From: Flagellimonas allohymeniacidonis
Lineage (GTDB): Bacteria; Bacteroidota; Bacteroidia; Flavobacteriales; Flavobacteriaceae
Assembly (NCBI RefSeq): GCF_004296335.1
Contig: NZ_SGIU01000001.1
Coordinates: forward strand, 535,290-599,289
Direction of reading: 5' to 3'
DNA length: 64,000 bases
The stretch's first letter is position 1. Every line of letters begins with the position of its first letter. The translations under genes were made by a program, and so were the position numbers. The notes beneath the pieces were generated by a model. The model was given only the letters and a program-made list of their open reading frames with translations. It was not told where the DNA came from and searched no databases. Below, one piece after another: positions 43,375 through 52,381 of the stretch.

Positions 43375-43698
43375 TTATGGAATAAAGGTAAACCATTTTT
43401 GAAAATAGCTTCCCAATAGGGGAAGTGTATTCTTTTTGGACTGGATGGCCGAAACTAAACCATAAACCCAACAGATCAAATACAATCCATAAAGAAACAA
43501 CCACCCTGAATCGATATCCGAAGAGTTAAGAAAGATGGCAATGGCATGGTATAACAGGTGAATGCCAAAAGCTTGACGAATATGAAAACGAGCAAATTCG
43601 TTTTTGGGTTCCATATTCATTGTGATAGCTATAAGACACCCAATAATGGTGATATAGGAAATGATGGCCGTTGTTTTGCCCGGCTTCGAACTACTCAA
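43375..43698 (-). CDS. DUF4870-like small membrane protein
   Basis: A 107-residue protein with three hydrophobic helices (about 11-28, 46-60, 66-88) and the FARFHIRQAFGIHLLYH signature of the DUF4870/Tic20-like family. It begins inside the last eight bases of the dihydroorotase gene and ends 10 bases before the esterase, so all are one operon. Role unknown. Confidence 0.7.
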   Translation of the reverse strand: MSSSKPGKTTAIISYITIIGCLIAITMNMEPKNEFARFHIRQAFGIHLLYHAIAIFLNSSDIDSGWLFLYGLYLICWVYGLVSAIQSKKNTLPLLGSYFQKWFTFIP

Positions 43699-44956
43699 AA
43701 TTGGATAAGGCTATTTGGTTATTGTTGATGGTCCCATAAACCTTACCCTTAAGGGTAGTTTCCAAAAACATACTGTTCTTAGAGGTTGATTCAATATGCT
43801 CTGGTCCAAATACCCAGTCGACATTTGGGTTGAAGAGGCACAGGTTGGCTGTAGCTCCGGGTGCTATTTTTGGTTCGCGAATAGCAAATCGTTCCCTTCC
43901 CTTGGTCAGCAACGCTATGGAATCTTCCAGTCCAAAAAGTCGATTTAAGCTTCCAAAGGCAGATTCAAAGCCGATGGTGCCCTCAAGGGCATGGTCAAAC
44001 TCCACCCGTTTTTCTTCTATGTCGATGGGCGTGTGGTCTGTGGTAACATAATCAATCACACCGTCCTTCAAACCTTTTATCAACGCTTTGCAATCCTCCT
44101 TGGTGCGCAAAGGAGGCACCACCTTAAAATTGGTGTTGAAGTCCTTCAAACTATCATCGGTAAACATTAGGTTGTGTATGGCAACACTGCAGCTAACGTC
44201 CAATCCTTTTTTCTTAGCTGCTGCAACGAGCTTTACCGAATTTTTGGTGGATATGGTAGGAATATGAAGTTTTCCCCCCGTATATTCCAAAATAAACAGG
44301 TCCCGCGATATTTGGAGTTCTTCGGCCAGGGCCGGAATACCCTTAAGACCAAGAACCGTAGAGTTCTCTCCTTCGTTTACAACACCTTTTCCTTTAATGT
44401 TTCCATCCTGAGGATAGGAAAACACCAAACCATCAAAATTTTGGGCATACAAGAGCGCAATCTTTAAAAGATTAGGATTGCTTATTTGCTTTTTAAAATC
44501 GTAAAAACCGACCGCCCCCGCGTTTCCCATATCGAACAGCTCGGCTAGGTCTTTCCCCTCCGAATTTTTGGTCAAAGTTCCCAAAGGATGCAGGTCCGTG
44601 GTTTTCCCTTTTGCTTTTTCCATTACAAAAACAATGTCGGAACTGGTATCTGGCAAGGGGTTGGTATTGGGATTTAGTATGATATCGGTATACCCAGAAA
44701 TGGCTGCAACATCAAGTCCATTTGCAAGCGTTTCCCTTTCTTCATATCCTGGTTCCCCAAAACTTACTCCAGAATCCATCCAACCTAAGGAAACATGTAA
44801 ATTTTTGATGTCGATTATTTTAGTGGGGGAAGGGACGTCAACGGAAGAAGAAATGGTATCAATAATTCCGTTTTTTATGAAAATATCCTTCTTTTTCAAG
44901 TGCAATCCCTTGTCTTGGGGGTAAACTATTTTTGCAGACTTGATCAGAATGTTCAT
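43691..44956 (-). CDS. pyrC: Dihydroorotase-like amidohydrolase with a degenerate metal site
   Basis: A 421-residue amidohydrolase-fold protein that reads as dihydroorotase along its length (FGEPGYEERETLANGL, PNTNPLPDTS, DYVTTDHTPID). The DxHxH zinc motif is replaced by D61-S-G-V-S65, and HHL in the later strand by IHNL, so at least two metal histidines are missing. It may be the non-catalytic partner type known in some organisms, a family-specific variant, or a protein with another role. I start at ATG 44956, where it overlaps the BatA-type gene by four bases (ATGA), giving the usual family N-terminus. Confidence 0.8.
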   Translation of the reverse strand: MNILIKSAKIVYPQDKGLHLKKKDIFIKNGIIDTISSSVDVPSPTKIIDIKNLHVSLGWMDSGVSFGEPGYEERETLANGLDVAAISGYTDIILNPNTNPLPDTSSDIVFVMEKAKGKTTDLHPLGTLTKNSEGKDLAELFDMGNAGAVGFYDFKKQISNPNLLKIALLYAQNFDGLVFSYPQDGNIKGKGVVNEGENSTVLGLKGIPALAEELQISRDLFILEYTGGKLHIPTISTKNSVKLVAAAKKKGLDVSCSVAIHNLMFTDDSLKDFNTNFKVVPPLRTKEDCKALIKGLKDGVIDYVTTDHTPIDIEEKRVEFDHALEGTIGFESAFGSLNRLFGLEDSIALLTKGRERFAIREPKIAPGATANLCLFNPNVDWVFGPEHIESTSKNSMFLETTLKGKVYGTINNNQIALSNFE

Positions 44957-46875
44957 GTAACGAATTTTTGAATGATCACTTCTATTAGAGCTAAAAGCAG
45001 CGCAAAAATAACAAACCATTTCCAATATGAGGCAACGCTGCTTTTTTCATCAAGGTATTGAAAAAGTGATGCCATGGAATCCTTGCTTTCCATCGCATTG
45101 ATATTGTCAATGTCCAAATAGCTTAGTTTACTCTCTGTTCTTGGATAATTAAAGCTGATTTTCGACAGTACCTCACTCTCGGTTTTGATTTCAAAAATCC
45201 CCGATATTTTGGGCTCCTCATCAAAGTATAACCGCACCTTATTCGAAAATGATTTTTGTAAGGGGATAAATTGCATTGTTTCATGGCCCACATTCAATAC
45301 GTCATCATTTCCCAATTGCACTGGAACGTCAATAAAGCTGGTTGTGCCCAGGGTTTGATATAGTTGGGGAACCTGAAGACCAGATAACGCCATATTGTAA
45401 AACGTGGGCACAATGAGTGGGGAGTTTTTAAAATTGCTTACGCTTCTTTCCAAGGAGGAAGTAAATAAATAGAAACCATCATCACCCAACAAAAAAGCAT
45501 CATCCCCTTCAAAGGAAATAATATTGGGTGCTCTGGACTGTACTCTAAAATGGGATTTTGCGTGTGGAAATTGAAAATTATCAACTCTATTTTCAAACAC
45601 ATTCCGATAGATCGGATGGTCAAATGAGATTTTGCTTATCCGGGTTTCAACTGGAACTTGCTCCAGAAAAAAGGTCCCGAAAAAATTGGATACCAATGGG
45701 TTATACATGGAGAAATCGCCTTGTGCAGAAGGAATGACAATCAAGGTGCCCCCTGCTTCCTTAAAGCTTATCAAAATGCGGTTCAATCCCTCAGGAATGT
45801 TGACCAAGTCATCCAGTATTACCACATTTTGATTGTCCAAAAGACTGTAATCCAACTGGTCGAGGGTATATATTGAAAGTGCAAACTCATCCTCTGTAAA
45901 CAGTCGTTTTAGATAGTCTCCTTCATCCTCGGAAACAGCCAATACCCTTATTTTGGGCCTTTCGTCAATGTTAAAAAAAAACTGGTTGTCGTAAGAAAGA
46001 CTATTATCCGTTATTTGCAAAAGTCCATCTATGGCTTCGTTACCGGGAATGGAGAATTCCACTTCGGTGTTGGAAGATTCGCCAAAAGTAATCGCCGATT
46101 TTGCAATGAGAGTATCACCATTATACAATGAAAGGGGAATGGCCTCAGCTTCACTTATGCCTGACACATATACCTTAAGGCGTTCTTGTTGGGAGTTGTT
46201 GTTTTCAAGGTAAACGGAATCAATGCTTACATTGGCTGTGGTTTTTGGGGTCATTTGTACCCCATGAAAATTAAAATTCTTCCCTTGTTCAAATTCAGCG
46301 TCGCCCAGTGTGTTTTGGAAATCAGACAAGACAATAAGATTCTTTTCACTGCTTGGGCTGTCAGAAAATAAAGTTTCAGCTTTTAACTGTATATCTTCCA
46401 AACTTAATTGCCTAGGGGTATTTGGCAATTCCAAAAGACGATTTTGAATGTCCTTTATGGTCACATCAGTAAAGGTCAGTGTATTTGTAAATAGGCTGAA
46501 TACTTGTTCCTCATCTGAATATTTTATGAGGTCTTGGACGGATTTCTCAAATAGGGACAAGCCATTGGATTTAGCTTGCATACTAAATGAATCATCCAAG
46601 TAAACCACAGTTTCCTTCTGCAACAACGCACTTTCCTGAGCGGTGAAAGGCTGTGCAAAAGCAAATACCAAGGCCGCGACCAAAAGACATCTAGTAACCA
46701 GCAATAACCATTTTTTTAAGGTGTTGCTCTTTCTTGATTCCATGGTCACCTTTTGAAGCATTGCCACATTGGTGAAAGGCGTTTTCTTAAATCTACGAAG
46801 TTGAAAAAAGTGAATAAGAATGGGAATGATAAGCAGCGCTAGAGCCCAAAGAATTTCTGGATGTTTGAATTGCAT
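44953..46875 (-). CDS. BatA-domain / von Willebrand A-like membrane protein
   Basis: A 640-residue protein. Two N-terminal membrane segments (about 9-25 and 56-77) frame the BatA motif (ILIHFFQLRRFKKTPFTN), followed by a vWA domain with the MIDAS DDSFSMQ segment near residue 95, a long periplasmic region, and a C-terminal helix (WKWFVIFALLLALIEVII). BatA proteins are thought to sit in a metal-binding membrane complex (Bat operon) linked to stress resistance, although no other bat gene is here. It is translationally coupled to the dihydroorotase-like gene. Start set at ATG 46875 rather than a TTG six bases upstream. Confidence 0.85.
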   Translation of the reverse strand: MQFKHPEILWALALLIIPILIHFFQLRRFKKTPFTNVAMLQKVTMESRKSNTLKKWLLLVTRCLLVAALVFAFAQPFTAQESALLQKETVVYLDDSFSMQAKSNGLSLFEKSVQDLIKYSDEEQVFSLFTNTLTFTDVTIKDIQNRLLELPNTPRQLSLEDIQLKAETLFSDSPSSEKNLIVLSDFQNTLGDAEFEQGKNFNFHGVQMTPKTTANVSIDSVYLENNNSQQERLKVYVSGISEAEAIPLSLYNGDTLIAKSAITFGESSNTEVEFSIPGNEAIDGLLQITDNSLSYDNQFFFNIDERPKIRVLAVSEDEGDYLKRLFTEDEFALSIYTLDQLDYSLLDNQNVVILDDLVNIPEGLNRILISFKEAGGTLIVIPSAQGDFSMYNPLVSNFFGTFFLEQVPVETRISKISFDHPIYRNVFENRVDNFQFPHAKSHFRVQSRAPNIISFEGDDAFLLGDDGFYLFTSSLERSVSNFKNSPLIVPTFYNMALSGLQVPQLYQTLGTTSFIDVPVQLGNDDVLNVGHETMQFIPLQKSFSNKVRLYFDEEPKISGIFEIKTESEVLSKISFNYPRTESKLSYLDIDNINAMESKDSMASLFQYLDEKSSVASYWKWFVIFALLLALIEVIIQKFVT

Positions 46876-47024
46876 TCCCAAAATGATTGCTCAAATATAC
46901 CGATTAAAATAATCTTGATTTATATGCGGTGTTGTTAAGACTATGGTAATTTACTCCTTATGGATTGCTGGAAAAACAAATAGTTGAGAGTTTGTATGAC
47001 CAAAAGGGGGAGGTCTCCGCCTTA

Positions 47025-48032
47025 TCAACAAAAGAAAAAATAGTCGAGTCTATTTTTATGGTGTAAGCGTTCTAAATAAGATTTGATTTCTCTTTGTGAT
47101 TGCTCATTGGCAACTGTAATAAGGCTTTGTGGATTTTTAAGGGATGGAAGTAATGAAAAATGGTGAAGGGATTGCCCGTATATGGTTTTGTTTATTTTAT
47201 TGGGATTATCACAGAGCCAAGTAAAGGGAATTTCATTTTCCACCAGTTTTTTGGCGATGGTCTTGCCTTTAAACCCTGCTCCCCATACTGCCAAGGGACG
47301 TTTTTTATCGTAATCCAACTTTAAGAAATAATGCATTTTAATTTCCAAAAAATAGTTCTGGGCATAATGTTCACTGGTTCTTGAGGTCCGATGGTCATAG
47401 TCTCTCCACAAGTGAAGCAATTCAGGGCATGGGATGATTTTTAATCGGTTCTCATAAAACCTAAAGGTAAGATCGTAGTCCTCGGGATAGCGGTTTGGAT
47501 TAAATCCATCACATTTTTCAAAGTCTTCCCGGTATGCCATCCAACATGGGGAAGGAATCACACATTCCTTATAGATTTCATCATAATTGGTAGCGGTCGC
47601 AGTTAATCGATTTAACCAAGCTTCATACTTTGCGTATCCATCGCTGATGCCCCGATGCGAGAAGTAGCGCACCTGACCTACGGCCAAATGACCCTTACCC
47701 GTTTTATGCAATGCCCTAACCATCCATTCCAGACGATTTGGCGTCATGACATCGTCAGAATCCATTCGGGTAATGAAGTGGCCCGAACACTTGGAATATG
47801 CCATTTGCAACGCATGAATGATTCCCGTTCCCTTGTTCTTTAAAACTTGGATACGGGAATCATTGTTTGCATACTCCTTAAGAATTGAAAGGCTGGTGTC
47901 CTCGGAATCGTCGTCCACAGCTATCAATTCCCAATTTTGATAGGACTGTGTCAAAACCGAATCTAAACATTCGGGTAAAAACTGCTCTGTATTCTTAAAC
48001 GGAACCAAAACACTGACCAAAGGTGCATCCAT
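47025..48032 (-). CDS. Glycosyltransferase family 2
   Basis: A 335-residue GT-A enzyme. VSVLVPFKNTEQFLPECLDSVL and the DDDSEDTSLSIL acidic motif, then the DxD in ITRMDSDDVMTP and a later WMAYREDFEKCDGFNPN acceptor/ED region place it in GT2. The C-terminal third has a Rossmann-like AVWGAGFKGKTIAKKL segment, an added domain seen in some sugar enzymes. It makes a surface glycan linkage of unknown type. I chose ATG 48032 over a GTG six bases upstream. Confidence 0.85.
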   Translation of the reverse strand: MDAPLVSVLVPFKNTEQFLPECLDSVLTQSYQNWELIAVDDDSEDTSLSILKEYANNDSRIQVLKNKGTGIIHALQMAYSKCSGHFITRMDSDDVMTPNRLEWMVRALHKTGKGHLAVGQVRYFSHRGISDGYAKYEAWLNRLTATATNYDEIYKECVIPSPCWMAYREDFEKCDGFNPNRYPEDYDLTFRFYENRLKIIPCPELLHLWRDYDHRTSRTSEHYAQNYFLEIKMHYFLKLDYDKKRPLAVWGAGFKGKTIAKKLVENEIPFTWLCDNPNKINKTIYGQSLHHFSLLPSLKNPQSLITVANEQSQREIKSYLERLHHKNRLDYFFFC

Positions 48033-48062
48033 TGGCACAATTTAGTCAATCGAAAGGTGTTC

Positions 48063-48839
48063 CTATGGCTTATCGCGAGAAATATCCTTAAAGGTCAACA
48101 TCTCCCAGAGCTTGCTTGAGCCACCATCATAAAAGCCGGTTTCATGCTCAAACTTCTTTGGGTTTTTAAAAGTGCCAAAAATCATGTCAAAAAGAGAAAT
48201 ATCCGAATAGTTATAGGCGTGAATGCCCTTCGCATGATGCAAGGTATGTGCCTCTGGCCTTTGAACTATATATCCAATCCATCTCGGTGTGCGAATATTG
48301 CTGTGCTGAAAAATGGAGAAGAAGGTTGTGGTAAGAATGATTAAAGTTGTAGCCTCTGGAGTGAAACCAGCTACGACCACCAAGCAAAGGCTTCCCAAAA
48401 AGGTGAACCCAATCATATCCATCGGACTAAAGAAAAAAGCTCCATAACTATCCATACGCTCGGCACTGTGATGCATTTGATGAAAAATTTTCCATAATGC
48501 ATCACTTTTATGCATACTTCGGTGCCAAATGTAAACCCCAAGTTCGTACAGCATAACCCCGACAAAAGCTCCACCAAGGGTACCCAGTGAACTCAGGTCA
48601 AACAACTGGTAGCTGGCCAAATATCCGTCCCATATCATTGGAAGATAAGAGGATAGATAGAAGAAAATAATAAAAGCGGTGATACCCTTGATTTTCCAAT
48701 ATTTTACCTGTGGCAACTTTCTAGCCGGAAGTATGGCTTCCCAAAGCATCAGAAAAGCGTACATGCCCAAAACAATAAACGTAATGGGGTCTAAAATCAA
48801 CTCAAGAGGAGTTGGCAATTGCATAATAATTTCTTTCAT
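48063..48839 (-). CDS. Sterol desaturase family protein (fatty acid hydroxylase superfamily)
   Basis: A 258-residue membrane protein with four to five hydrophobic segments and the conserved histidine clusters that bind a di-iron centre: HRSMH (106-110), HQMHH (120-124), QHSN (179-181) and HTLHH (198-202). Members hydroxylate or desaturate lipids at the membrane. In a flavobacterium the likely substrates are fatty acids, hopanoids or carotenoids (CrtZ-like hydroxylases share the fold), but no carotenoid genes lie near. A terminator-like hairpin and direct repeats sit in its upstream region. Confidence 0.88.
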   Translation of the reverse strand: MKEIIMQLPTPLELILDPITFIVLGMYAFLMLWEAILPARKLPQVKYWKIKGITAFIIFFYLSSYLPMIWDGYLASYQLFDLSSLGTLGGAFVGVMLYELGVYIWHRSMHKSDALWKIFHQMHHSAERMDSYGAFFFSPMDMIGFTFLGSLCLVVVAGFTPEATTLIILTTTFFSIFQHSNIRTPRWIGYIVQRPEAHTLHHAKGIHAYNYSDISLFDMIFGTFKNPKKFEHETGFYDGGSSKLWEMLTFKDISRDKP

Positions 48840-49122
48840 AACTCAACTAACTTAAAAATGATAAAAAAGGCTGTCCAACAAGATTCTATTGAGCAGCCAA
48901 AAGAAGACTGTTTGTTTTTTGCGGTGCAAATGTATAGGGGCAAATTGGCCGACTCAAGAAATAAGGGTATATGGATGGTAGTCCCCCTTGGATTTTAGGT
49001 AGACATTAAACGGAAAAACGTTAACTGAAGGGCAACCATAGGTAGACATAAAATTTTAACTATCTGACATATAGTGCTTTAAAAATGTTAAGAGAAATTA
49101 CTAAAAAACAGAGTTTTTTGGG
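48840..49122. promoter_or_regulatory. Regulatory intergenic region of the sterol-desaturase gene
   Basis: The largest gap in the window. On the minus strand, from far to near: two copies of TAGGTAGACAT (49039-49049 and 48996-49006, starts 43 apart), an exact -7 box TACATTTG (complement of 48927-48934), then a hairpin GGCTG/CAGCC (48894-48898 with 48869-48873) followed by six T residues, ending about 24 bases before the ATG. This looks like promoter, leader and a possible attenuator. No RNA family is recognised. Confidence 0.45.
48863..48898 (-). terminator. Terminator-like hairpin in the desaturase leader
   Basis: Minus-strand stem GGCTG/CAGCC with a short inner CAA/TTG pairing, followed by T6. 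Only five G-C-rich pairs, so efficiency is uncertain. Because a promoter box lies just upstream, it could act as an attenuator rather than as the terminator of the TPR gene. Confidence 0.45.
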
Positions 49123-50817
49123 TTAAATATCCCGCTCCAGCTGCAAAAAGTAGTCCAATAACTCCTGTTCGGGCTGTAATTCCAGCTTTTTACGAAGTCG
49201 ATAACGGGCGGTTTTTGCACTTTCGGGGGATATTCCCAAAATGCTGGCAGACTCTTTCACGTTCAAATTTAAACGCACCAAAGCCGCTATTTTTAGGTCA
49301 TTGCTGCTTACCTCAGGATGTTTTTCGTTAAGGCGGGAAATAAAAGTGCTATGGACTTCCTCAAAAAACCGTCTAAAATCTTGCCAATCCCTGTCCATAT
49401 TGGTGTTGATTTTGAGTGTCCTTTTCAATTCCAGAACTTTTTTCTCCATGTCCTTCCCACCTTTTCCTAGCTCATTGATTTGTTGTTCCAGTTGGGCCAG
49501 AAGTTGATTTTTCTGGACAAAATTTAAGGTATATGAAGTAAGCTCTTTGTTTTTAAAATTAAGCTTGTTTTGAAGCTCCTGTTCTTTCAAATGCGCGTTT
49601 TCCAGTTCAGTTTTGGCTAGAGCTTCCTTGGATTGTGACAACTGCTTCTGTTGAGCTATCAATTCCTTGTTTTTATTGTTTTTTACCTTTTGATGGCGGA
49701 ACATTAAAAAACCGATGGTGCTTATGGCAATAAGTCCCAGAGATAGTAGAAGGTTCGTTAGGTTTTGAACCTGCTCATTTTCTTTCAGAAGGGCAATTTC
49801 CTGTTGTTTTTGACGTAATTCGTTGTCAAATGCCAATGCAGCAATTTGTTTTGACTTTGTGGCATTAAAAATGGAATCTTTTAGAAGAATAAATTCATCA
49901 TATAGAATCAACGCCTCCCTTAAATTGCCCTCTTCCTTTCTTAGAAGCTTGAGTTCCCTTAGGGCACTAAGTTTATACTTTCTCAGTTTTTTCAAATTGG
50001 CATCCGCATAAGACGCTATCAAAATTTCTTCCGCCTGTGGAAATTCGCCCCTGAGCCTATGAAGCCGACCCATTTGAATGGTACTGCTCAGCAAACCATC
50101 TTCATCATCGATTTTTGTGCTAAGTTCCAGCGCTCTTCCCAAATGATAGCTCGCCAATTCGAGTTGGCCAAGGTTAAGGTTAAGCCTTCCCAGCCGGTTA
50201 TGGGCCTCTGCCTGACCATATTCAAAATTGTTTTCAGAATGTATCTTCAATGCATTGGTCAAATATTCCTTTGCTTCCGGATATTGTTTTTGCTCCATAA
50301 GCACTGTGCCTATCTTAGTGAAGGTCGTAGCTATGCGGTCGGTTAAATTGAGAGCTGTATAGGTGTCAATGGCCTTGTTGTAAACTTCCAAAGCTTTAGA
50401 ATATTCCTCTATATCGGCGTATACCATTCCTGAATTCATGAGTGCATTGGTTGCTCCCTCCGAATCTCCAATTTCTAGATATACCGTTTGGGAATCATTT
50501 AGATTTTCCAAGGCTTTTTTTGGATGCCCCTGGGTCCAATAGGCCACTCCAAGAACACGTTGGGCCATGGCTATTCCAGATTTATAATCTTGTTCAAGAG
50601 CAAGACTCAATGCCTGATTGCCGTATTCGAGGGACTTTTGTGAATCAATGACCCAATAGTTGTACCCCAATTGATTAAGAATATTGACTTTTTCTACAGG
50701 AGTACTCTTACCAAACTCTAAAGTGTCGATAAGCGAATTGATTTCTTCAAGGGACTGCGCATGGAGATGTCCCATTGTAGATAGAAAAACCATTAAAGCC
50801 AAAAAAATCCGCTTCAT
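49123..50817 (-). CDS. TPR sensor protein with membrane helix and HTH output domain
   Basis: A 564-residue one-component regulator. After a signal peptide (1-20, HLHAQS) come about seven tetratricopeptide repeats (about residues 30-310, for example GMVYADIEEYSKALEVYNKAI and GTVLMEQKQYPEAKEYL), one membrane helix (about 355-375, LLLSLGLIAISTIGFLMF), a coiled coil (380-460) and a C-terminal LuxR-like helix-turn-helix (DLKIAALVRLNLNVKESASILGIS). The TPRs would face the periplasm and the DNA-binding part the cytoplasm. ATG 50817 is chosen as it gives the signal peptide. Its target may be the neighbouring desaturase gene or itself. Confidence 0.75.
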   Translation of the reverse strand: MKRIFLALMVFLSTMGHLHAQSLEEINSLIDTLEFGKSTPVEKVNILNQLGYNYWVIDSQKSLEYGNQALSLALEQDYKSGIAMAQRVLGVAYWTQGHPKKALENLNDSQTVYLEIGDSEGATNALMNSGMVYADIEEYSKALEVYNKAIDTYTALNLTDRIATTFTKIGTVLMEQKQYPEAKEYLTNALKIHSENNFEYGQAEAHNRLGRLNLNLGQLELASYHLGRALELSTKIDDEDGLLSSTIQMGRLHRLRGEFPQAEEILIASYADANLKKLRKYKLSALRELKLLRKEEGNLREALILYDEFILLKDSIFNATKSKQIAALAFDNELRQKQQEIALLKENEQVQNLTNLLLSLGLIAISTIGFLMFRHQKVKNNKNKELIAQQKQLSQSKEALAKTELENAHLKEQELQNKLNFKNKELTSYTLNFVQKNQLLAQLEQQINELGKGGKDMEKKVLELKRTLKINTNMDRDWQDFRRFFEEVHSTFISRLNEKHPEVSSNDLKIAALVRLNLNVKESASILGISPESAKTARYRLRKKLELQPEQELLDYFLQLERDI

Positions 50818-50854
50818 CTCTGTGTTATTGGGCACCTTATAGCACAAAATTGCG

Positions 50855-50862
50855 CAAAATTA
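50855..50862 (-). promoter_or_regulatory. -7 box for the TPR/HTH regulator gene
   Basis: TAATTTTG on the minus strand, exact TAnnTTTG, 37 bases before ATG 50817. Confidence 0.45.
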
Positions 50863-50941
50863 TGGGTTTTAGATAGTTTCCTCTAGGAAAATCACAGATG
50901 ATGACGCTTAAGCGGAAGCTTTCGAAATACTTTGAGAAGCA

Positions 50942-51646
50942 TTACTCACTTGGCGTATTCAACGCATTTTTAATTTCTGATTCAATCACCCCCTCCATAA
51001 TCATATACCCTTTTTTAGTGGGATGAACACCGTCTTCCGCTAAATCTTTGGGAAGGCCATTTCGCTCATCGGCCATGGCGGAAAAGTAATCAGCGTATGC
51101 TACCTTTTCTTCTTTGGCCAATTTTTTAAGTAGCTCATTGAGTTCTGGAATTTTGATATTGGGTTGTAAACCAGGTCGCCATGAATAGTCGAAGGCAGGT
51201 AGTACCGAACATAGAATAACTTTAATGTCATTTGCTTTGGCCAATTCAACCATGGAAAGGATGTTATCCCGTATTTGCTCAAGTGTCATGGGGCCTGTAT
51301 TGCCTGCAATGTCATTGGTTCCGGCCAAAATCACAACAATATCTGGATCAAGCTCGATGACATCTTGGCGAAAACGCAGAAGCATCTGGGGTGAGGTTTG
51401 ACTACTAATACCTCGATTCACATAGGGTTTGCCTTTGAAAAACTCCGGATGCGCCACAGACCATCCTTCGGTAATCGAATTCCCCATAAAAACTACACGC
51501 CCCTTTTGTTTTCCATAAAGTTTAAAGACCATATTCGCTTCCTGGTATTTGGTAAGGTTGGCCCAGTCCTGTGCTTCCATCTCTGAATTTTGAAACAAAC
51601 AAAGAAAGAAAAATGGAAGTAATACCAATTTTTTTGCATGAAACAT
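50942..51646 (-). CDS. SGNH/GDSL hydrolase family protein
   Basis: A 234-residue exported esterase-like protein. The signal peptide covers about 1-25. Block I is FMGNSITEGW (catalytic Ser57, with Asn in place of the family's usual Asp in GDS), block III GTNDIAG and block V DGVHPTKKGY with the catalytic Asp and His. Such SGNH proteins deacetylate sugars or split acyl esters in the periplasm; many in Bacteroidota act on polysaccharide O-acetyl groups. No polysaccharide locus adjoins it. Confidence 0.88.
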   Translation of the reverse strand: MFHAKKLVLLPFFFLCLFQNSEMEAQDWANLTKYQEANMVFKLYGKQKGRVVFMGNSITEGWSVAHPEFFKGKPYVNRGISSQTSPQMLLRFRQDVIELDPDIVVILAGTNDIAGNTGPMTLEQIRDNILSMVELAKANDIKVILCSVLPAFDYSWRPGLQPNIKIPELNELLKKLAKEEKVAYADYFSAMADERNGLPKDLAEDGVHPTKKGYMIMEGVIESEIKNALNTPSE

Positions 51647-51736
51647 GATTGGATTTTCTCTAAAATTAAGGATTTAATCGAGTAGAAGAGGTGATGAAAC
51701 TTCGAACAAATTCAGCGAAACGATTTATAAGTGGGG

Positions 51737-52375
51737 CTATCTATCTCCAATACTCCGAAGCTTCTGCTCAACTTTTTCGAAAAAAGCTCCCATATGTCTT
51801 CCATCCACTAAGGCATGATGCGCTTGAACGGAGAGAGGCATCATGGTTTTGCCTTCTTGTTGAAAAAATTTGCCCCAACTGATTCGAGGAACCGAGTCAT
51901 GGGGATGATAATGCATGGCATGTTGCATGCTTGTAAAGCTAATCCAAGGAATTGCAGACATAAAAAGCAAGTCGTCCCTTCCCGGTTCATCCTCAATGGA
52001 AGGATTGGTTTTCATGGCATCCCGGACACTCTTGGCTTCTTCAATAAAATCATTCAAATTGGATTGGAACGTGACCGTACAAAAGCTAAACACATCTGCC
52101 TCATCGGTTGGGACCGTGAAGGAGGGGTGAACCATCGAATGCTCTATTATCTCGTTGTTACGAACGCGCCATCTAAACTCCTTTACCTCATTGGCGGTTT
52201 CCGAAAGTAAATGCACCAAACTATAGGTCGTAGGCAATTGTTGCTTTTTAATTTGGGCTAAAAAATCAGATATCTCAACATTGGCCGTGATGTTGAAATG
52301 CGGATGATTCATGGTATTGAAAAACTCGAAATGCTTTTTCCTGTGGGCATTTTCAAAAACGACCTTCTTTTCCAA
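51737..52375 (-). CDS. Chloramphenicol acetyltransferase-like acyltransferase, TTG start
   Basis: A 212-residue CAT-fold protein with the catalytic HHALVDG (186-192) near the C-terminus, a W-rich N-terminal core (FNITANVEIS) and length like type A CATs. No ATG precedes the family N-terminus (ENAHRKKHFEFFN): reading upstream in frame meets TAG, the stop of the neighbouring gene, so the start must be TTG 52375 (or ATT three bases further). It is 7 bases behind that gene. True chloramphenicol resistance is doubtful; CAT-like proteins of unknown acyl substrate are common in Bacteroidota. Confidence 0.8.
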   Translation of the reverse strand: MEKKVVFENAHRKKHFEFFNTMNHPHFNITANVEISDFLAQIKKQQLPTTYSLVHLLSETANEVKEFRWRVRNNEIIEHSMVHPSFTVPTDEADVFSFCTVTFQSNLNDFIEEAKSVRDAMKTNPSIEDEPGRDDLLFMSAIPWISFTSMQHAMHYHPHDSVPRISWGKFFQQEGKTMMPLSVQAHHALVDGRHMGAFFEKVEQKLRSIGDR

Positions 52376-52381
52376 AATTGG

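Noticed and set aside
46999..47024. GC-rich hairpin-like stretch after the GT2 gene on the minus strand
   Set aside because: The stem has a mismatch and only a two-base loop, with a weak T run; not a convincing terminator.
48858..48998. 46-aa open frame on the plus strand in the largest gap
   Set aside because: It overlaps the promoter box and hairpin of the minus-strand desaturase gene and shows no recognisable composition; more likely chance.
51815..52210. 131-aa open frame on the plus strand
   Set aside because: Antisense to the CAT-like gene, which has a clear active-site motif.
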